A stretch of 64,000 bases of DNA from Bacteroidota bacterium (GCA_016711805.1 JADJSH010000037.1:267657-331656), one strand, 5' to 3'. Positions 18,449-28,251 are shown, counted from the stretch's first letter. Translations and numbers: made by a program. Notes: generated by a model not told the origin, from the letters alone.

Positions 18449-19762
18449 TCATTTGAGTTTGTTTTTTCTAGCAGTATTAATTAAAATAAAAGCGAATGAA
18501 CTTAAAGTTAAGAGTAGACCTAGACCTGCAAAAGCAAATGCAATAAAATATGGTTTTATCGATTCCATCATTTTAGAATAACTTTCTTGATGACTGCTTA
18601 ATTGCCAAATTCCTTTTTGTATTCCAGCGCCATTAAGTGATAACCAAAATACTAACAAGCTGATTTGTAATAACCAGAATAGATAATTTAAATTTCTAGA
18701 TTGCTCTTTTTTATTAAAAAACTCGAAGCATGCTGCTAATAATATCATAGTGTTTATTCCTATTGTAGTTCCCATTGCATGCGCTACGGTTACATGTGTT
18801 CCGTGAGTGTAAATATTTATCGCTGGTATTGACATCAGTATGGCCTGACCCATATTAAGAAAAACCCATATGTCTGCAGCCATAATAAATCGATAAGGGA
18901 AATAGTAATAATTTTTCTGAATGGTATTAATACTAGCTCGCCAATCATAAATGATTTTAATAAAAAATACCCACTCCGTCATACTAACTATATATCCTAT
19001 ATATCTAATATAGTTTTCTGTAGGGAGAGTGTAAATATGGTGCCCCCAATTAAACATAAGATTGAATAGTCCTAAAAAATACATGGCAAACGCAAACTTA
19101 CTAGTTCCTGTATTTTTAGTGTTGGAAATTTTATCCATTAAAAAAAACGCTGTGCCATATAAAATCTGATTCCAGGAACCAACTAATGACCCATTTACTT
19201 TCCATTGAATTGTCATGTCAGTGATAAAATGTTCTCTGAAATATGGAAATAACCATAAATAATTTTCTGAAAAAGTAAATAGGAAAAACAAAACTCCAGT
19301 GAGCCACATCCATATATAAACAGGCCAGCTTTTTATTTTTTTTACTAGCGAATAAAAATTTACTAGAAATAACATCCATGCAATTGCTATTGGTAAAGCC
19401 CAAATAGGGTTAAATTCCCAATATTCTCTACCACCAAAATCTTTATTAAAATATGAAATCACAATACCTATTATGGCAACAATCCATAATACCCATTGAA
19501 TAAAAGCGATTTTGTATGTTGTAGCTTCTTTTATATGTTGCTTTAATCCATTATAAATACAACCAGTAGCACCTAAAATAATCCAGAAAATAGCTGATGT
19601 AACATGTAATGGCCTCAATGAAACAAACCCTAGTTGATGTTTCAAGAAATCAGGAAAAATATAGATTGTAGCTGCTAAAATGCCAAAAAATAGTCCTAAG
19701 ACTAACATACATAATGAAGTTATTAAAAAAAGATTTCCGATATTAAATTTACTTAGTTTCAT
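18449..19762 (-). CDS. divergent NorB-like haem-copper oxidase-superfamily subunit with altered metal ligands
   Basis: The 437-residue protein has about 12 helices and aligns by eye to the cNOR subunit at 47781-49121. Kept: the low-spin haem His (H53), the GHH pair (H241/H242), the Glu 22 residues later (E263) and the proximal haem His (H328). Changed: the first iron-B His is Asn (N190, exactly 51 residues before H241 as in cNOR), the Glu four residues on is Val (V194), and the second low-spin haem His is Met (M330). It overlaps the upstream NorC-like gene by 14 bases. It is a NOR-like complex of unknown activity. Several unusual NOR families and NO dismutases also vary at these positions, so chemistry cannot be assumed. 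Confidence 0.75.
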   Translation of the reverse strand: MKLSKFNIGNLFLITSLCMLVLGLFFGILAATIYIFPDFLKHQLGFVSLRPLHVTSAIFWIILGATGCIYNGLKQHIKEATTYKIAFIQWVLWIVAIIGIVISYFNKDFGGREYWEFNPIWALPIAIAWMLFLVNFYSLVKKIKSWPVYIWMWLTGVLFFLFTFSENYLWLFPYFREHFITDMTIQWKVNGSLVGSWNQILYGTAFFLMDKISNTKNTGTSKFAFAMYFLGLFNLMFNWGHHIYTLPTENYIRYIGYIVSMTEWVFFIKIIYDWRASINTIQKNYYYFPYRFIMAADIWVFLNMGQAILMSIPAINIYTHGTHVTVAHAMGTTIGINTMILLAACFEFFNKKEQSRNLNYLFWLLQISLLVFWLSLNGAGIQKGIWQLSSHQESYSKMMESIKPYFIAFAFAGLGLLLTLSSFAFILINTARKNKLK

Positions 19763-20180
19763 TTTTCCTTATCATTCCAAAATTATCTATACTAAAATTT
19801 CTTAGATCAGCTTTTCCACTTGCATCAGTAGATTTCAAAAATTCAATGAGCGCATTCATTTCATGTTCAGTTAAATTAAATGCTGGCATTTGCTTAGTTC
19901 CTGATTTAACTAGCGCTCTAACTGTTTTCTCACCCTTATCAGGATTAGAAATGATATTAGTTAAATCAGGACCAAGGTATCCACCTAAGTTGTATAATTG
20001 ATGGCATGTTTGGCAATTGTATGACTGCCATACAAGATGGCCTTCAGATGCCATTTTTTTATTAAACCTTTTATCTTCTTTAGCGGAATAAGGTTGAATG
20101 TATATACTAAAGGAGTAACCTATAAAAATTGCACTTAATAATATAAAAATAGTTCGTGGTCTCATTCTCTTATTTTTCAA
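19749..20180 (-). CDS. NorC-like membrane-anchored cytochrome c
   Basis: The 143-residue protein has an N-terminal membrane anchor (about 9-27) and one haem c site CQTCH (about residue 56), with a likely axial Met in KQMPAF (about 96). The layout matches NorC. It overlaps the acyl-CoA synthetase gene by 11 bases and the NorB-like gene by 14 bases, so the three are tightly coupled. It should donate electrons to the NorB-like subunit. Confidence 0.8.
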   Translation of the reverse strand: MKNKRMRPRTIFILLSAIFIGYSFSIYIQPYSAKEDKRFNKKMASEGHLVWQSYNCQTCHQLYNLGGYLGPDLTNIISNPDKGEKTVRALVKSGTKQMPAFNLTEHEMNALIEFLKSTDASGKADLRNFSIDNFGMIRKNETK

Positions 20181-22218
20181 TTCTTATCCGAGCATCTACG
20201 GCTACAATTTGTTCCATATTAGCCTTAAAAGGATTAATATCAAGTTCTGCAATTTCTGGTGCGATGTTAACTAAAGAAGCTATTCGCATAATAGCATCAG
20301 CATAAAATTCTTCATTAACACCATTTCCATTTCTGTAACCCTCAATTATTTTATACCCTTTTAATGAGCGTATCATTTTTAAGGTTTCTGACGTATTTAA
20401 TGGCGCAATTCCATAAGAAATATCATGTAAAACTTCCACAAAAATGCCACCTAAGCCAGCTAAAATTAAATGCCCAAAATTCCCTTGTTTTGCTGCCCCA
20501 CAATACAATTCAATCCCTTCAATCATAGGTTGTATGATTACTCCTACTGCGCCCTCAATTTTCATCATCCGGTCAAATTCGCATATTAAAATTTCAGTTG
20601 TATTTATATTTAATGTAACTCCATTCACTTCGGTTTTATGAATTGGCCCCATAACTTTCATTACTACTGGGAATTTAATATTGGGTAAAATAGAAGTAAG
20701 GCTTTCAATTGAATCACAGTTATATTCTTGAACCATATTAATACCAGAAGCTAACAATAACTCACGGCACTGTTCTGCAGATAAATACCCATTTGAAGCT
20801 TGGTTTATTATTCCTCTAATAGTAGCAGTTTCCATGTCCATCAGATGCGTCATTCCGAAGGTGGGCTTTGGACAATTATATACATGCGGCAGAGCTCTAC
20901 CCAAAACAAGTTCATCAGAGAAATTGACATGCCCATTCGTTAAAAATCCTTTAATTTCATTTTTCGCATTAATTAATGAAGGAAGAACAGGGAAAATAGT
21001 TTTCTTACAATGTTGCATCTTATTATTTAAGACTTGATAAACATCTTTAACATTAAATAAGCCTGGGCTTCCAAAAACTACAATAATCGCGTCGATCTCT
21101 TCAAGACTTTCACAAAAATCAATAATCAATCCTAATTGTTCAGCGGTACCAGTTGCTAAAAAATCAATAGGATTTGCAACAGATGAACCAGGATTTAATT
21201 TTGATAATAATTCTTTAGATTTTTTTTCATTAATAAATGGAACTTCCATGCCTCTGCTGCATAAAGCATCGGTTAACATAACTGCAGAACCGCCTGCATG
21301 AGTTATAATTGCAATTCTTTTTCCATGAACTTCCTTACTTTGAAGAACGCATGCCACCGAAATTAATTCATCTCGTCCACTACAATAAATAATTCCAGCT
21401 TTATTAAACAATGCTCTTATTACAACATCTGAAGTTGCTAGCGCTCCTGTATGAGACGATGCTGCTCTTCCTCCTTCAGCTGAATATCCGGATTTAATAG
21501 CCGCAATTTTACAACCTTTTCTAATAAGAGAGGTTGCATGCTTCATTAATTTAACTGGATTATTTATACTCTCTAGATAAAGCAATTTTACCTTCGGACT
21601 ATTTTCATTAAAATGTAAATCCATATATTCCAAAATATCTTCAGCAGAAATTTGTGAAGCATTACCAATAGAATATACATTTGAAAAACTTAACCCTGTT
21701 GATAAAGCAGCCTCCATTATAAAAACAGCCGTAGCGCCAGAACTTGAAATTAGCTCGCATCCTTGAGAATTGTATGAAGGAATAGGCGTTGTAAAAACTC
21801 CTTTGTAATTCTCATTCATAACACCTATGCAATTTGGACCCACTAAGCAAGCATTGTATTTTGTTACTAAATCAACAATCTTTTTTTCTAAAATCTTACC
21901 TTCTTCCCCCGCTTCTCCAAAACCAGAAGAATAAACTATAAAAGCTTTCGTATTATTCTCTAATAATTTTGTTATTACCTCTAAACAATAATTTGCAGGA
22001 ATTGCAAGAATTGCTAAATCAACTTGTGGCAATTTATCTATATGAGAAATATGCTCCACGCCATCAATATTAAGTGGGTTTGGATTTACACCATACACTT
22101 TTCCAGTAAATCCACCTTTAATAAGATTTATTAATACTTTTCCACCTGGCTTTGAAGATTGGCTTGATGCGCCAATAACGGCAATGCTTTTAGGTGAGAT
22201 TAGAGCCTTGTTAATCAT
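20170..22218 (-). CDS. ADP-forming acyl-CoA synthetase (acetate--CoA ligase family)
   Basis: The 682-residue single-chain enzyme has an N-terminal CoA-binding domain (about residues 1-95, SIAVIGASSQSSKPGGK), a ligase-CoA domain, a likely phosphohistidine segment ITHAGGSAV (about 303-311) and a C-terminal ATP-grasp domain. The family makes ATP from acyl-CoA thioesters, e.g. from amino-acid-derived acids. Its place between tyrosine phenol-lyase and the NOR-like genes suggests energy conservation during amino-acid breakdown. Confidence 0.85.
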   Translation of the reverse strand: MINKALISPKSIAVIGASSQSSKPGGKVLINLIKGGFTGKVYGVNPNPLNIDGVEHISHIDKLPQVDLAILAIPANYCLEVITKLLENNTKAFIVYSSGFGEAGEEGKILEKKIVDLVTKYNACLVGPNCIGVMNENYKGVFTTPIPSYNSQGCELISSSGATAVFIMEAALSTGLSFSNVYSIGNASQISAEDILEYMDLHFNENSPKVKLLYLESINNPVKLMKHATSLIRKGCKIAAIKSGYSAEGGRAASSHTGALATSDVVIRALFNKAGIIYCSGRDELISVACVLQSKEVHGKRIAIITHAGGSAVMLTDALCSRGMEVPFINEKKSKELLSKLNPGSSVANPIDFLATGTAEQLGLIIDFCESLEEIDAIIVVFGSPGLFNVKDVYQVLNNKMQHCKKTIFPVLPSLINAKNEIKGFLTNGHVNFSDELVLGRALPHVYNCPKPTFGMTHLMDMETATIRGIINQASNGYLSAEQCRELLLASGINMVQEYNCDSIESLTSILPNIKFPVVMKVMGPIHKTEVNGVTLNINTTEILICEFDRMMKIEGAVGVIIQPMIEGIELYCGAAKQGNFGHLILAGLGGIFVEVLHDISYGIAPLNTSETLKMIRSLKGYKIIEGYRNGNGVNEEFYADAIMRIASLVNIAPEIAELDINPFKANMEQIVAVDARIRIEK

Positions 22219-22264
22219 TTAATAGTAGCTGTTTTAAAGTCAACAATAAACTAGAAATTTAGAG

Positions 22265-23647
22265 TTAGAGTTTTTCAAATTTTGCTTGAAAAAATCTAAG
22301 GTATTTTGGTTCGTAAATCATTTTTAAACCCTTAATAGAGTTTCTTCTATCATAAACTGCTGCTGCTGATTCCGCAATGACATCCATATGCGCTTGAGTA
22401 TATACTCGTCTTGGAATTGTAAATCTTACTAATTCAAGTTTCGGGTAATAGTTTTCACCATTTGATTTTCTTCCTGCTGAAACTATTCCTCTTTCCATGG
22501 TTCTAACTCCAGAATCTATATACATTTCTGCAGCTAACGTTTGGGCTGGAAATTGATCTTGTGTAAGATGAGGTAAAAAAGCTTTAGCATCAACAAATAT
22601 ACCATGACCTCCAATTGGCTTAACAATTGGAATTCCGTATTCCATCATTTTATGACCTAAATATTCTACCTGACCAACTCTAGCATGTTGATGATTATCA
22701 TCAAGACTTTCAGCAATTCCAATGGCAATAGCTTCCATATCTCTACCTGCTAATCCACCATAAGTATGCAGTCCTTCGTAAACAACAACTAAATTTCTTG
22801 CTTCTTCAAAAACATCCCATTCATTTGTTGCCATAAAACCACCAATGTTAACCAAAGCATCTTTTTTAGCACTCATGGTTGCACCATCAGTTAATGAACA
22901 AATTTCAAAAACAATGTCTTTAATGCTTTTTTTATCATATCCTTTCTCTCGTTGTTGAATAAAATATGCATTTTCTGCAACTCTAGTCATATCATGTATA
23001 ATTCGAATTTTATGTTTTTTAGTATAAGTTCTTAAGTCCTTTAAATTTGCCATGCTTACTGGTTGACCTCCTGCTAAGTTTACATTAGTTGCAAGACTTA
23101 CATAAGGAATTTTTTTTGCACCATGTTTTTTAACTAGCTTGTCTAGTTTATTTAAATCTACATTTCCCTTAAATGGATGCTCGTTTAATGGATCATGTGC
23201 CTCATCAATAATAATATCGGCGAAAATACCACCCGCTAGCTCTTGATGTAACCGCGTTGTTGTGAAGTACATATTTCCAGGAATTATGTCACCTTTTTTA
23301 ATTAAAATCTTTGATAAAATATTCTCTGCTGCTCTACCTTGATGTGTTGGCACTATATATTTATAACCATAATATTTTTTTATAGCATCTTCCAATTTGT
23401 AATAACTTTTACTTCCAGCATAAGCTTCGTCACCAGTCATAAATGCGCCCCATTGTCTATCACTCATTGAGTTTGTTCCGCTATCAGTTAGTAAATCAAT
23501 ATACACGTCTTCTGATTTTAAAAGAAATGTATTATAGCCAGCTTCCTTAATAGCTTTAATACGTTGTTGTTTGGTTGTCATTTTTAATAATTCAACCATT
23601 TTCATTTTATAGGGCTCTGCCCAAGATCTTTTAACTAATTGTTTCAT
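22265..23647 (-). CDS. tpl: tyrosine phenol-lyase (PLP-dependent beta-eliminating lyase)
   Basis: The 460-residue protein belongs to the tryptophanase/TPL family: THQGRAAEN, PLP lysine in MSAKKDA (K261/K262), AGGQPVSMANL. TPL-type markers are GNMYFTTTR, VRTMERGIVSAGR (substrate arginine, about 383) and LRFF near the C-terminus, where tryptophanase has LRHF. It should split tyrosine to phenol, pyruvate and ammonia. The paralogue at 36275 has the tryptophanase pattern. It sits in the leftward operon 46 bases ahead of the acyl-CoA synthetase. Confidence 0.8.
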   Translation of the reverse strand: MKQLVKRSWAEPYKMKMVELLKMTTKQQRIKAIKEAGYNTFLLKSEDVYIDLLTDSGTNSMSDRQWGAFMTGDEAYAGSKSYYKLEDAIKKYYGYKYIVPTHQGRAAENILSKILIKKGDIIPGNMYFTTTRLHQELAGGIFADIIIDEAHDPLNEHPFKGNVDLNKLDKLVKKHGAKKIPYVSLATNVNLAGGQPVSMANLKDLRTYTKKHKIRIIHDMTRVAENAYFIQQREKGYDKKSIKDIVFEICSLTDGATMSAKKDALVNIGGFMATNEWDVFEEARNLVVVYEGLHTYGGLAGRDMEAIAIGIAESLDDNHQHARVGQVEYLGHKMMEYGIPIVKPIGGHGIFVDAKAFLPHLTQDQFPAQTLAAEMYIDSGVRTMERGIVSAGRKSNGENYYPKLELVRFTIPRRVYTQAHMDVIAESAAAVYDRRNSIKGLKMIYEPKYLRFFQAKFEKL

Positions 23648-23684
23648 AACTGTATTTTTATATATTAATTATTTACTGAATAAT

Positions 23685-24767
23685 TTACCTACCTAATTCT
23701 TTTAAACGTTTAATGTGCGATACCAATGCGCTTGCGAATGATGGCTTCAAATTGTACACTAATCCAAACTGGATAGCCGTTCTCTCAACTATTGGAGATA
23801 ATTTTCGATAATGGACATGGCTAATGTTTGGAAATAAATGGTGTTCTATTTGAAAATTTAGGCCGCCAACAAACCAATTTAAAAAATTACTATCTCTACC
23901 AAAATCAGAGGTAGTATTAAGCTGATGAACAGCCCAATCAGTTTCAATAATACCATTTTCATTTGGCATTGGTTGCAATGTACCTTCAACAACATGGGCC
24001 ATTTGAAACACAATACTTAATATTGCGCCCGTAATTAAATGCATAACTACAAAGCCAATAATAACTTGCCACCAAAGAAAATCAGTTAATAATATTGGCA
24101 ATCCAACTATTACAAATAAATACGCTATTTTATATATAACCATTTTAATATATTCCACTGTTGGGTTAATTCCATTTTTTTTAGTAATACCCAGCTTATT
24201 ATACCTAGCTAATTGAGGGAATTCTTTAAACAATTTCACTATTGTCATTAATGAATAAAAAAAGAAAGCGTATATATATTGAAATTTATGAATTTGTTTT
24301 AACTGAGCATGCTCACACAATCTAATTGGACCTTTAGTATCAATATCTTCATCAATACCTCCAACATTAGTATGCGTATGATGCATAATGTTATGTTGAA
24401 CCTCCCAATTAAATACGTTGCTACCAAGTAAATAAAGAGTGCCACCAAATAATTTATTTACCCATCTTTTTTTTGAATATGATCCATGAACAGCATCATG
24501 CATAATTCCCATTCCAATGCCAGCTACAGCAATTCCCATTATAACTGATAAAGATAAACCAACCCATGCACTCATCGGTATTAATAATAAAATAACAAAT
24601 GGTACGATATATAAACTCAACATAATAATAGTTTTAACTACTAATGTTGTATTACCCTTTGGCGAAATTTTATTTTCGGTGAAATAAGCATTTACATTTT
24701 TTCTTACATTATATGCAAACTGCCTTTGTTGATCATTACTAATAAATTTTATGTTTTCTGGCTTCAT
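23685..24767 (-). CDS. acyl lipid/acyl-CoA fatty acid desaturase
   Basis: The 360-residue protein has the three histidine boxes of membrane desaturases: HDAVHGS (about 110), HNIMHHTH (about 146) and QIEHHLFP (about 310), with four hydrophobic helices between. It is a di-iron enzyme of the DesA/linoleoyl-CoA type and normally needs O2. That makes its place in an operon with a likely NO-responsive operator odd. It may adjust membranes, or replace an enzyme damaged by NO. Confidence 0.85.
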   Translation of the reverse strand: MKPENIKFISNDQQRQFAYNVRKNVNAYFTENKISPKGNTTLVVKTIIMLSLYIVPFVILLLIPMSAWVGLSLSVIMGIAVAGIGMGIMHDAVHGSYSKKRWVNKLFGGTLYLLGSNVFNWEVQHNIMHHTHTNVGGIDEDIDTKGPIRLCEHAQLKQIHKFQYIYAFFFYSLMTIVKLFKEFPQLARYNKLGITKKNGINPTVEYIKMVIYKIAYLFVIVGLPILLTDFLWWQVIIGFVVMHLITGAILSIVFQMAHVVEGTLQPMPNENGIIETDWAVHQLNTTSDFGRDSNFLNWFVGGLNFQIEHHLFPNISHVHYRKLSPIVERTAIQFGLVYNLKPSFASALVSHIKRLKELGR

Positions 24768-24798
24768 ATTATAATAATTTTAATGTGAAATTTATAAG

Positions 24799-26603
24799 CT
24801 AATTAATTTTCAGTTGTGGCAATAGATTTAATGAGTTCTTTAAATCAATAAGTTGTTGTCTCACATTATTTTTTAAATCGCTATTATTTTGTTTAATTTT
24901 TGGCACTAATTCTTCATAATAATCTATACCTCTCAACAAATTATTTTTAAAAGTTTGGAAGTATGTTAATTTTTTTTCAGTGATTACATTGAATTGATCT
25001 TCAATTTCCTTTTTTAAATAATCATAATATAATTGCAACTCGTTCACAAAAATATTAGGTCTATTTAAGTTATTTAAAACATTTAATCGTCCGTATATAT
25101 GATCAACCATTTGCTTCAGAGAAAATGTATCAGAAAAATATGCCAAATTAGGGCCTGGGCAAATTGTAACTGCACTTAAATTATGAGAAAGTTTAGTCTT
25201 ATTTTTAAGTAAAGCTGAAGCCCCAAGTCCTTCACATAAACAATCTTTTTCTGTTACTTTTTCAATTTCATGTTCTAAAATTTTAACATCAGTAATTTGA
25301 CTTTTAAGTTGTTTAATTTTTAAGTTTTGATATTCTCTAGACGCAGTGCAAATTGGTTTATCTGTAAATTCTTTATCCATAGAAAGAAATTTTTTGAAAC
25401 AAGGGCTTCCAGGCCTATTCTTATCTATTCTCATCTTACGTTGTTCTTCTGAACTACTATTTCTGAAATTGCTAAATGGAACGCCTAAAGGAGATGAATG
25501 ACTAAGATAATAATCTTCTTTCTTAGCAGCTTTCAATTTGTTTAATGTTTCAATATCTACATTAGTTGCTTCTGGCACTAATAGAAAAGGACTGCCCCAC
25601 CCCGTTGAATCTAAATTATAATAATCAATCAAAAAACTATTTTCTTCACTTGTTCCGATACCACCTTGTGCAGTAATTTTTAGTTCTGGTTTAATGATAA
25701 AAGGGTTTCTGCCTAATATCTTTAATGCATTTTCACATTCTACTAATAATTCATTATATAACTCATTTCTTTTATTTTTAAAATCTTCTAATATTGGACC
25801 TAAAGGAATTCCATTAGAGATAAAAGCGTGTCCCCCGCAATTGATACCAGATTCAATCCTAAACTCGGAAATCCATAATCCTTTTTTTGCAAGATATTTA
25901 CCTTGAATTAAAGCTGAGCGATAGTCACTTACTTTTAGTATAATTTTCTTATTAATATTTCCCTTTAAATCAGGATAAAAATCTTCGAATGTTTCGCAGT
26001 AACTAAATAATCTTGGATTTAAACCCGCAGAAAAACAATAGGAAGATTTAAATTACTATTTGAATATCCTCTTAAAGCAGAAAGAGCATCAGAAAATTGT
26101 GTTGGCAATTCATTACCATCAGGATCATAATTTGTTTTATCTAACTTTGTCATGATATTAACATCTATTTTGCCTGGTATAATTAAATGGCGAAGTTGTT
26201 TTTGTAGTTTTTCTTTTTCATGTGTTTGGCTTGCGAGCATTTTATTATATAATATTTTTATTTCTGAATGATCTGGCAACATTTCGAAATACTGAATAAT
26301 ATGTTTTCCCGTATTAAAATCTTCACGCTTAATTTCCTCAATTTGTTTATCAATTATCTCTTGAATTAAATTTAAGTAAGCGGTTATTCTTTTAGCTCTA
26401 TAATCGCGATCAGTTGTGTGAATTTTTACATATTCTATATGTTCATTTTTACAAATGACCTCTCTCATTTGTTCAATTAAATAATCTTCAATTACTGACA
26501 CAACGGAGGTGATACCATATTTAGCAACTTTAATAGGAGTATCTATCGTGTAGGCTAATCCCATAACTGGGATGTGAAAAGTGTGCGGTGTTAAATTTTT
26601 CAT
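24799..26603 (-). CDS. conserved ~600-residue protein, possible FMN TIM-barrel enzyme (frameshifted)
   Basis: Two reading frames (26603-26019 and about 26035-24799) join into one protein of about 601 residues if one A is added to the run at 26031-26035; the joint then reads NLPIVFSAGLNPRLF. The start (HIPVMGLAYTIDTPIKVAKYGI) and the segment ITAQGGIGTSEE followed by GWGSPFLLVPEATNVD resemble flavin-binding TIM barrels such as nitronate monooxygenase. The C-terminal third has cysteines (CLCEG) and coiled helices. I do not know its reaction. The ATG at 26603 follows a -7 element at 26631. It heads the eight-gene leftward operon. Confidence 0.65.
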
Positions 26604-26630
26604 AGTACAATTATTATTTTTTTGTTTTGA

Positions 26631-26673
26631 CAAATATATTCACTTTATTTTCAATTAAGACAATTTTATCCGA
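26631..26673 (-). promoter_or_regulatory. -7 element and Rrf2-type operator of the 26.6-17 kb operon
   Basis: Minus-strand TATATTTG (26631-26638) matches TAnnTTTG. The palindrome TAAGACAATTTTATCCGA (26656-26673, one arm degenerate) is centred 33.5 bp upstream, exactly as at the Rrf2 gene itself. The Crp/Fnr box at 26697-26710 lies about 72 bp away, an upstream activation position. Confidence 0.65.
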
Positions 26674-26696
26674 ATTAAAAACATTTTCTCAAACTT

Positions 26697-26740
26697 ATGA
26701 TTTCAATCATAAACTCATAAAAACTAACTCGATAATTTTG
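26697..26740 (+). promoter_or_regulatory. Crp/Fnr box plus -7 element of the fasciclin gene
   Basis: ATGATTTCAATCAT (26697-26710) has perfect half-sites. TAATTTTG (26733-26740) is a perfect -7 element ending 36.5 bp from the box centre. Confidence 0.75.
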
Positions 26741-26755
26741 AAGAAAAATATATTT

Positions 26756-27328
26756 ATGAAAACAACATTAAAATACTTATTAGTAGCAGGATCTATTGGA
26801 TTATTCTCTTGTGGTTCGCAAACAGAAGCCAAAACAGAAAGTAATAGTGAAAATAACACAGAAGCAACTGCCACTGAAGCTACAGGAGCAGGTCAATCTG
26901 GTGTTCAAGATGCAACATCAAATCCAAATATAGTTCAAGTAGCTATTGGAAGTAAAGATCACACTACTTTGGTTGCAGCCGTTAAGGCTGGTGAACTTGT
27001 TGACGCATTAAGTAATGCTGGACCCTTTACAGTTTTTGCTCCAACAAACGCAGCATTCGATAAATTACCAGCTGGTACTGTAGATGGACTATTAAAACCT
27101 GAGAAAAAAGAAGATCTACAAAATATTTTAGGATACCACACCTACGTTGGAGCTTTAAAGGTAGAATACATGAATGATAATCAAGAATATGATATGGTAT
27201 ATGGTGGTAAAGTAAAAATAACCAAACAAGGTGATAAAACATTCGTAAATGGCTCTGAAATTATAACATCAATTACTACAGCTAACGGTATTATTCACGT
27301 TATAGGTGACGTTTTACTACCAAAATAA
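26756..27328 (+). CDS. fasciclin-domain lipoprotein
   Basis: The ATG at 26756 is chosen because it starts a lipoprotein signal with lipobox LFSC (about residues 16-19) and follows the -7 element by 16 bases. A Glu/Thr-rich linker and one fasciclin domain (about residues 60-190) follow, with the motifs GPFTVFAPTNAAFDKL and IITANGIIHVIG-type end. It is an outer-membrane-attached adhesion-type domain of unknown role. Its control by the Crp/Fnr box links it to denitrifying growth. Confidence 0.85.
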   Translation: MKTTLKYLLVAGSIGLFSCGSQTEAKTESNSENNTEATATEATGAGQSGVQDATSNPNIVQVAIGSKDHTTLVAAVKAGELVDALSNAGPFTVFAPTNAAFDKLPAGTVDGLLKPEKKEDLQNILGYHTYVGALKVEYMNDNQEYDMVYGGKVKITKQGDKTFVNGSEIITSITTANGIIHVIGDVLLPK

Positions 27329-27457
27329 AATATATTAATCAAAAACAAAAACGTTATGATTTACTTTTCCGCAACAAATAGTAAAATTCAAACCAAATTT
27401 GACACCGAATAATATTTTACTTTTTTCAAATTAAGTTTCGGTTTTTTTGATTAACAA

Positions 27458-27484
27458 GAAGGCTACCTCACAAGGGTAGCCTTC
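27458..27484 (+). terminator. hairpin after the fasciclin gene
   Basis: GAAGGCTACC (27458-27467) pairs perfectly with GGTAGCCTTC (27475-27484). It lacks a good T run, so it may be a processing or stability hairpin or a weak terminator. Confidence 0.55.
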
Positions 27485-27506
27485 GCCAATTATATATCAC
27501 TCTTAT

Positions 27507-27550
27507 ATGATTATAATCATTATATGTACAACATAAATTCATAATCTTTG
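27507..27550 (+). promoter_or_regulatory. Crp/Fnr box plus -7 element of the thioredoxin-like gene
   Basis: A perfect palindrome ATGATTATAATCAT lies at 27507-27520. AATCTTTG (27543-27550, one mismatch to TAnnTTTG) ends 36.5 bp from its centre and 10 bases before the ATG. Confidence 0.7.
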
Positions 27551-27560
27551 TAAAAAAAAT

Positions 27561-28169
27561 ATGGAAATTAGTGTCTTGCATAACATTACTCAATCATATA
27601 ATTATGAAGAGTATAAAAAAATGGTAATTAAATATGCTGAAGAGTATACAACTTCTGGAGAACAATTAAAAGAACGGATTGCCGCCACTTTAATTAACGC
27701 TCAACGAATGAAACGTATAGATAAACAATGTATTATAAATTACAATTTACATACATTAACAGGTCAAATAAATAAAAAACAGAAGTGGTTGCTAATTTCA
27801 GAAACTTGGTGTGGAGATAGTGCGCAATGCGTTCCTGTAATTGCTAAGATTGCTGAATTGAATGAGAATATAAAATTAGAAATAATTTTCAGAGATGAAC
27901 ATTTAGATGTAATAGATTCCTTTTTAACTAATGGATCACGATCAATTCCGAAACTAATATCTATTGATGAGGAAACTGAATCTGTAAATTTCATTTGGGG
28001 GCCTCGACCTCAAGCCATACAAAATAAAGTATTAGAATTAAAAAATAGTAACAATGAAATCACACATGATGAACTCGTGAAAAATATACACTTATGGTAC
28101 GCACAAGACAAAACTAAATCTATTCAATCTGAATTTATTGAATTGTTAAATAAAGTAAATTTAGAATAA
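27561..28169 (+). CDS. thioredoxin-family protein
   Basis: The 202-residue protein has a thioredoxin-like fold with the active-site variant SETWCGDSAQCVP (about residues 80-92), i.e. cysteines separated by five residues instead of two, and a cis-proline in SIPKLI. No signal peptide, so cytoplasmic. It is controlled by its own Crp/Fnr box and lies ahead of the RIC gene. A thiol or nitrosothiol repair role under NO stress is inference. Confidence 0.75.
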   Translation: MEISVLHNITQSYNYEEYKKMVIKYAEEYTTSGEQLKERIAATLINAQRMKRIDKQCIINYNLHTLTGQINKKQKWLLISETWCGDSAQCVPVIAKIAELNENIKLEIIFRDEHLDVIDSFLTNGSRSIPKLISIDEETESVNFIWGPRPQAIQNKVLELKNSNNEITHDELVKNIHLWYAQDKTKSIQSEFIELLNKVNLE

Positions 28170-28181
28170 CAAATAACTTGT

Positions 28182-28225
28182 ATGATTCAAATCATTAATT
28201 GACGATTATCCCTTGTCTAATTTTA
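28182..28225 (+). promoter_or_regulatory. Crp/Fnr box plus -7 element of the RIC gene
   Basis: ATGATTCAAATCAT (28182-28195) has perfect half-sites. TAATTTTA (28218-28225, one mismatch to TAnnTTTG) ends 36.5 bp from the box centre. Confidence 0.7.
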
Positions 28226-28251
28226 CGCCTGAAACATAAATAATTTAGAAA

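Noticed and set aside
18449..19762. Firm call of NO dismutase
   Set aside because: Only the Asn change recalls that group; the protein is short cNOR-type, keeps Glu263 and has its own NorC, so the activity is left open.
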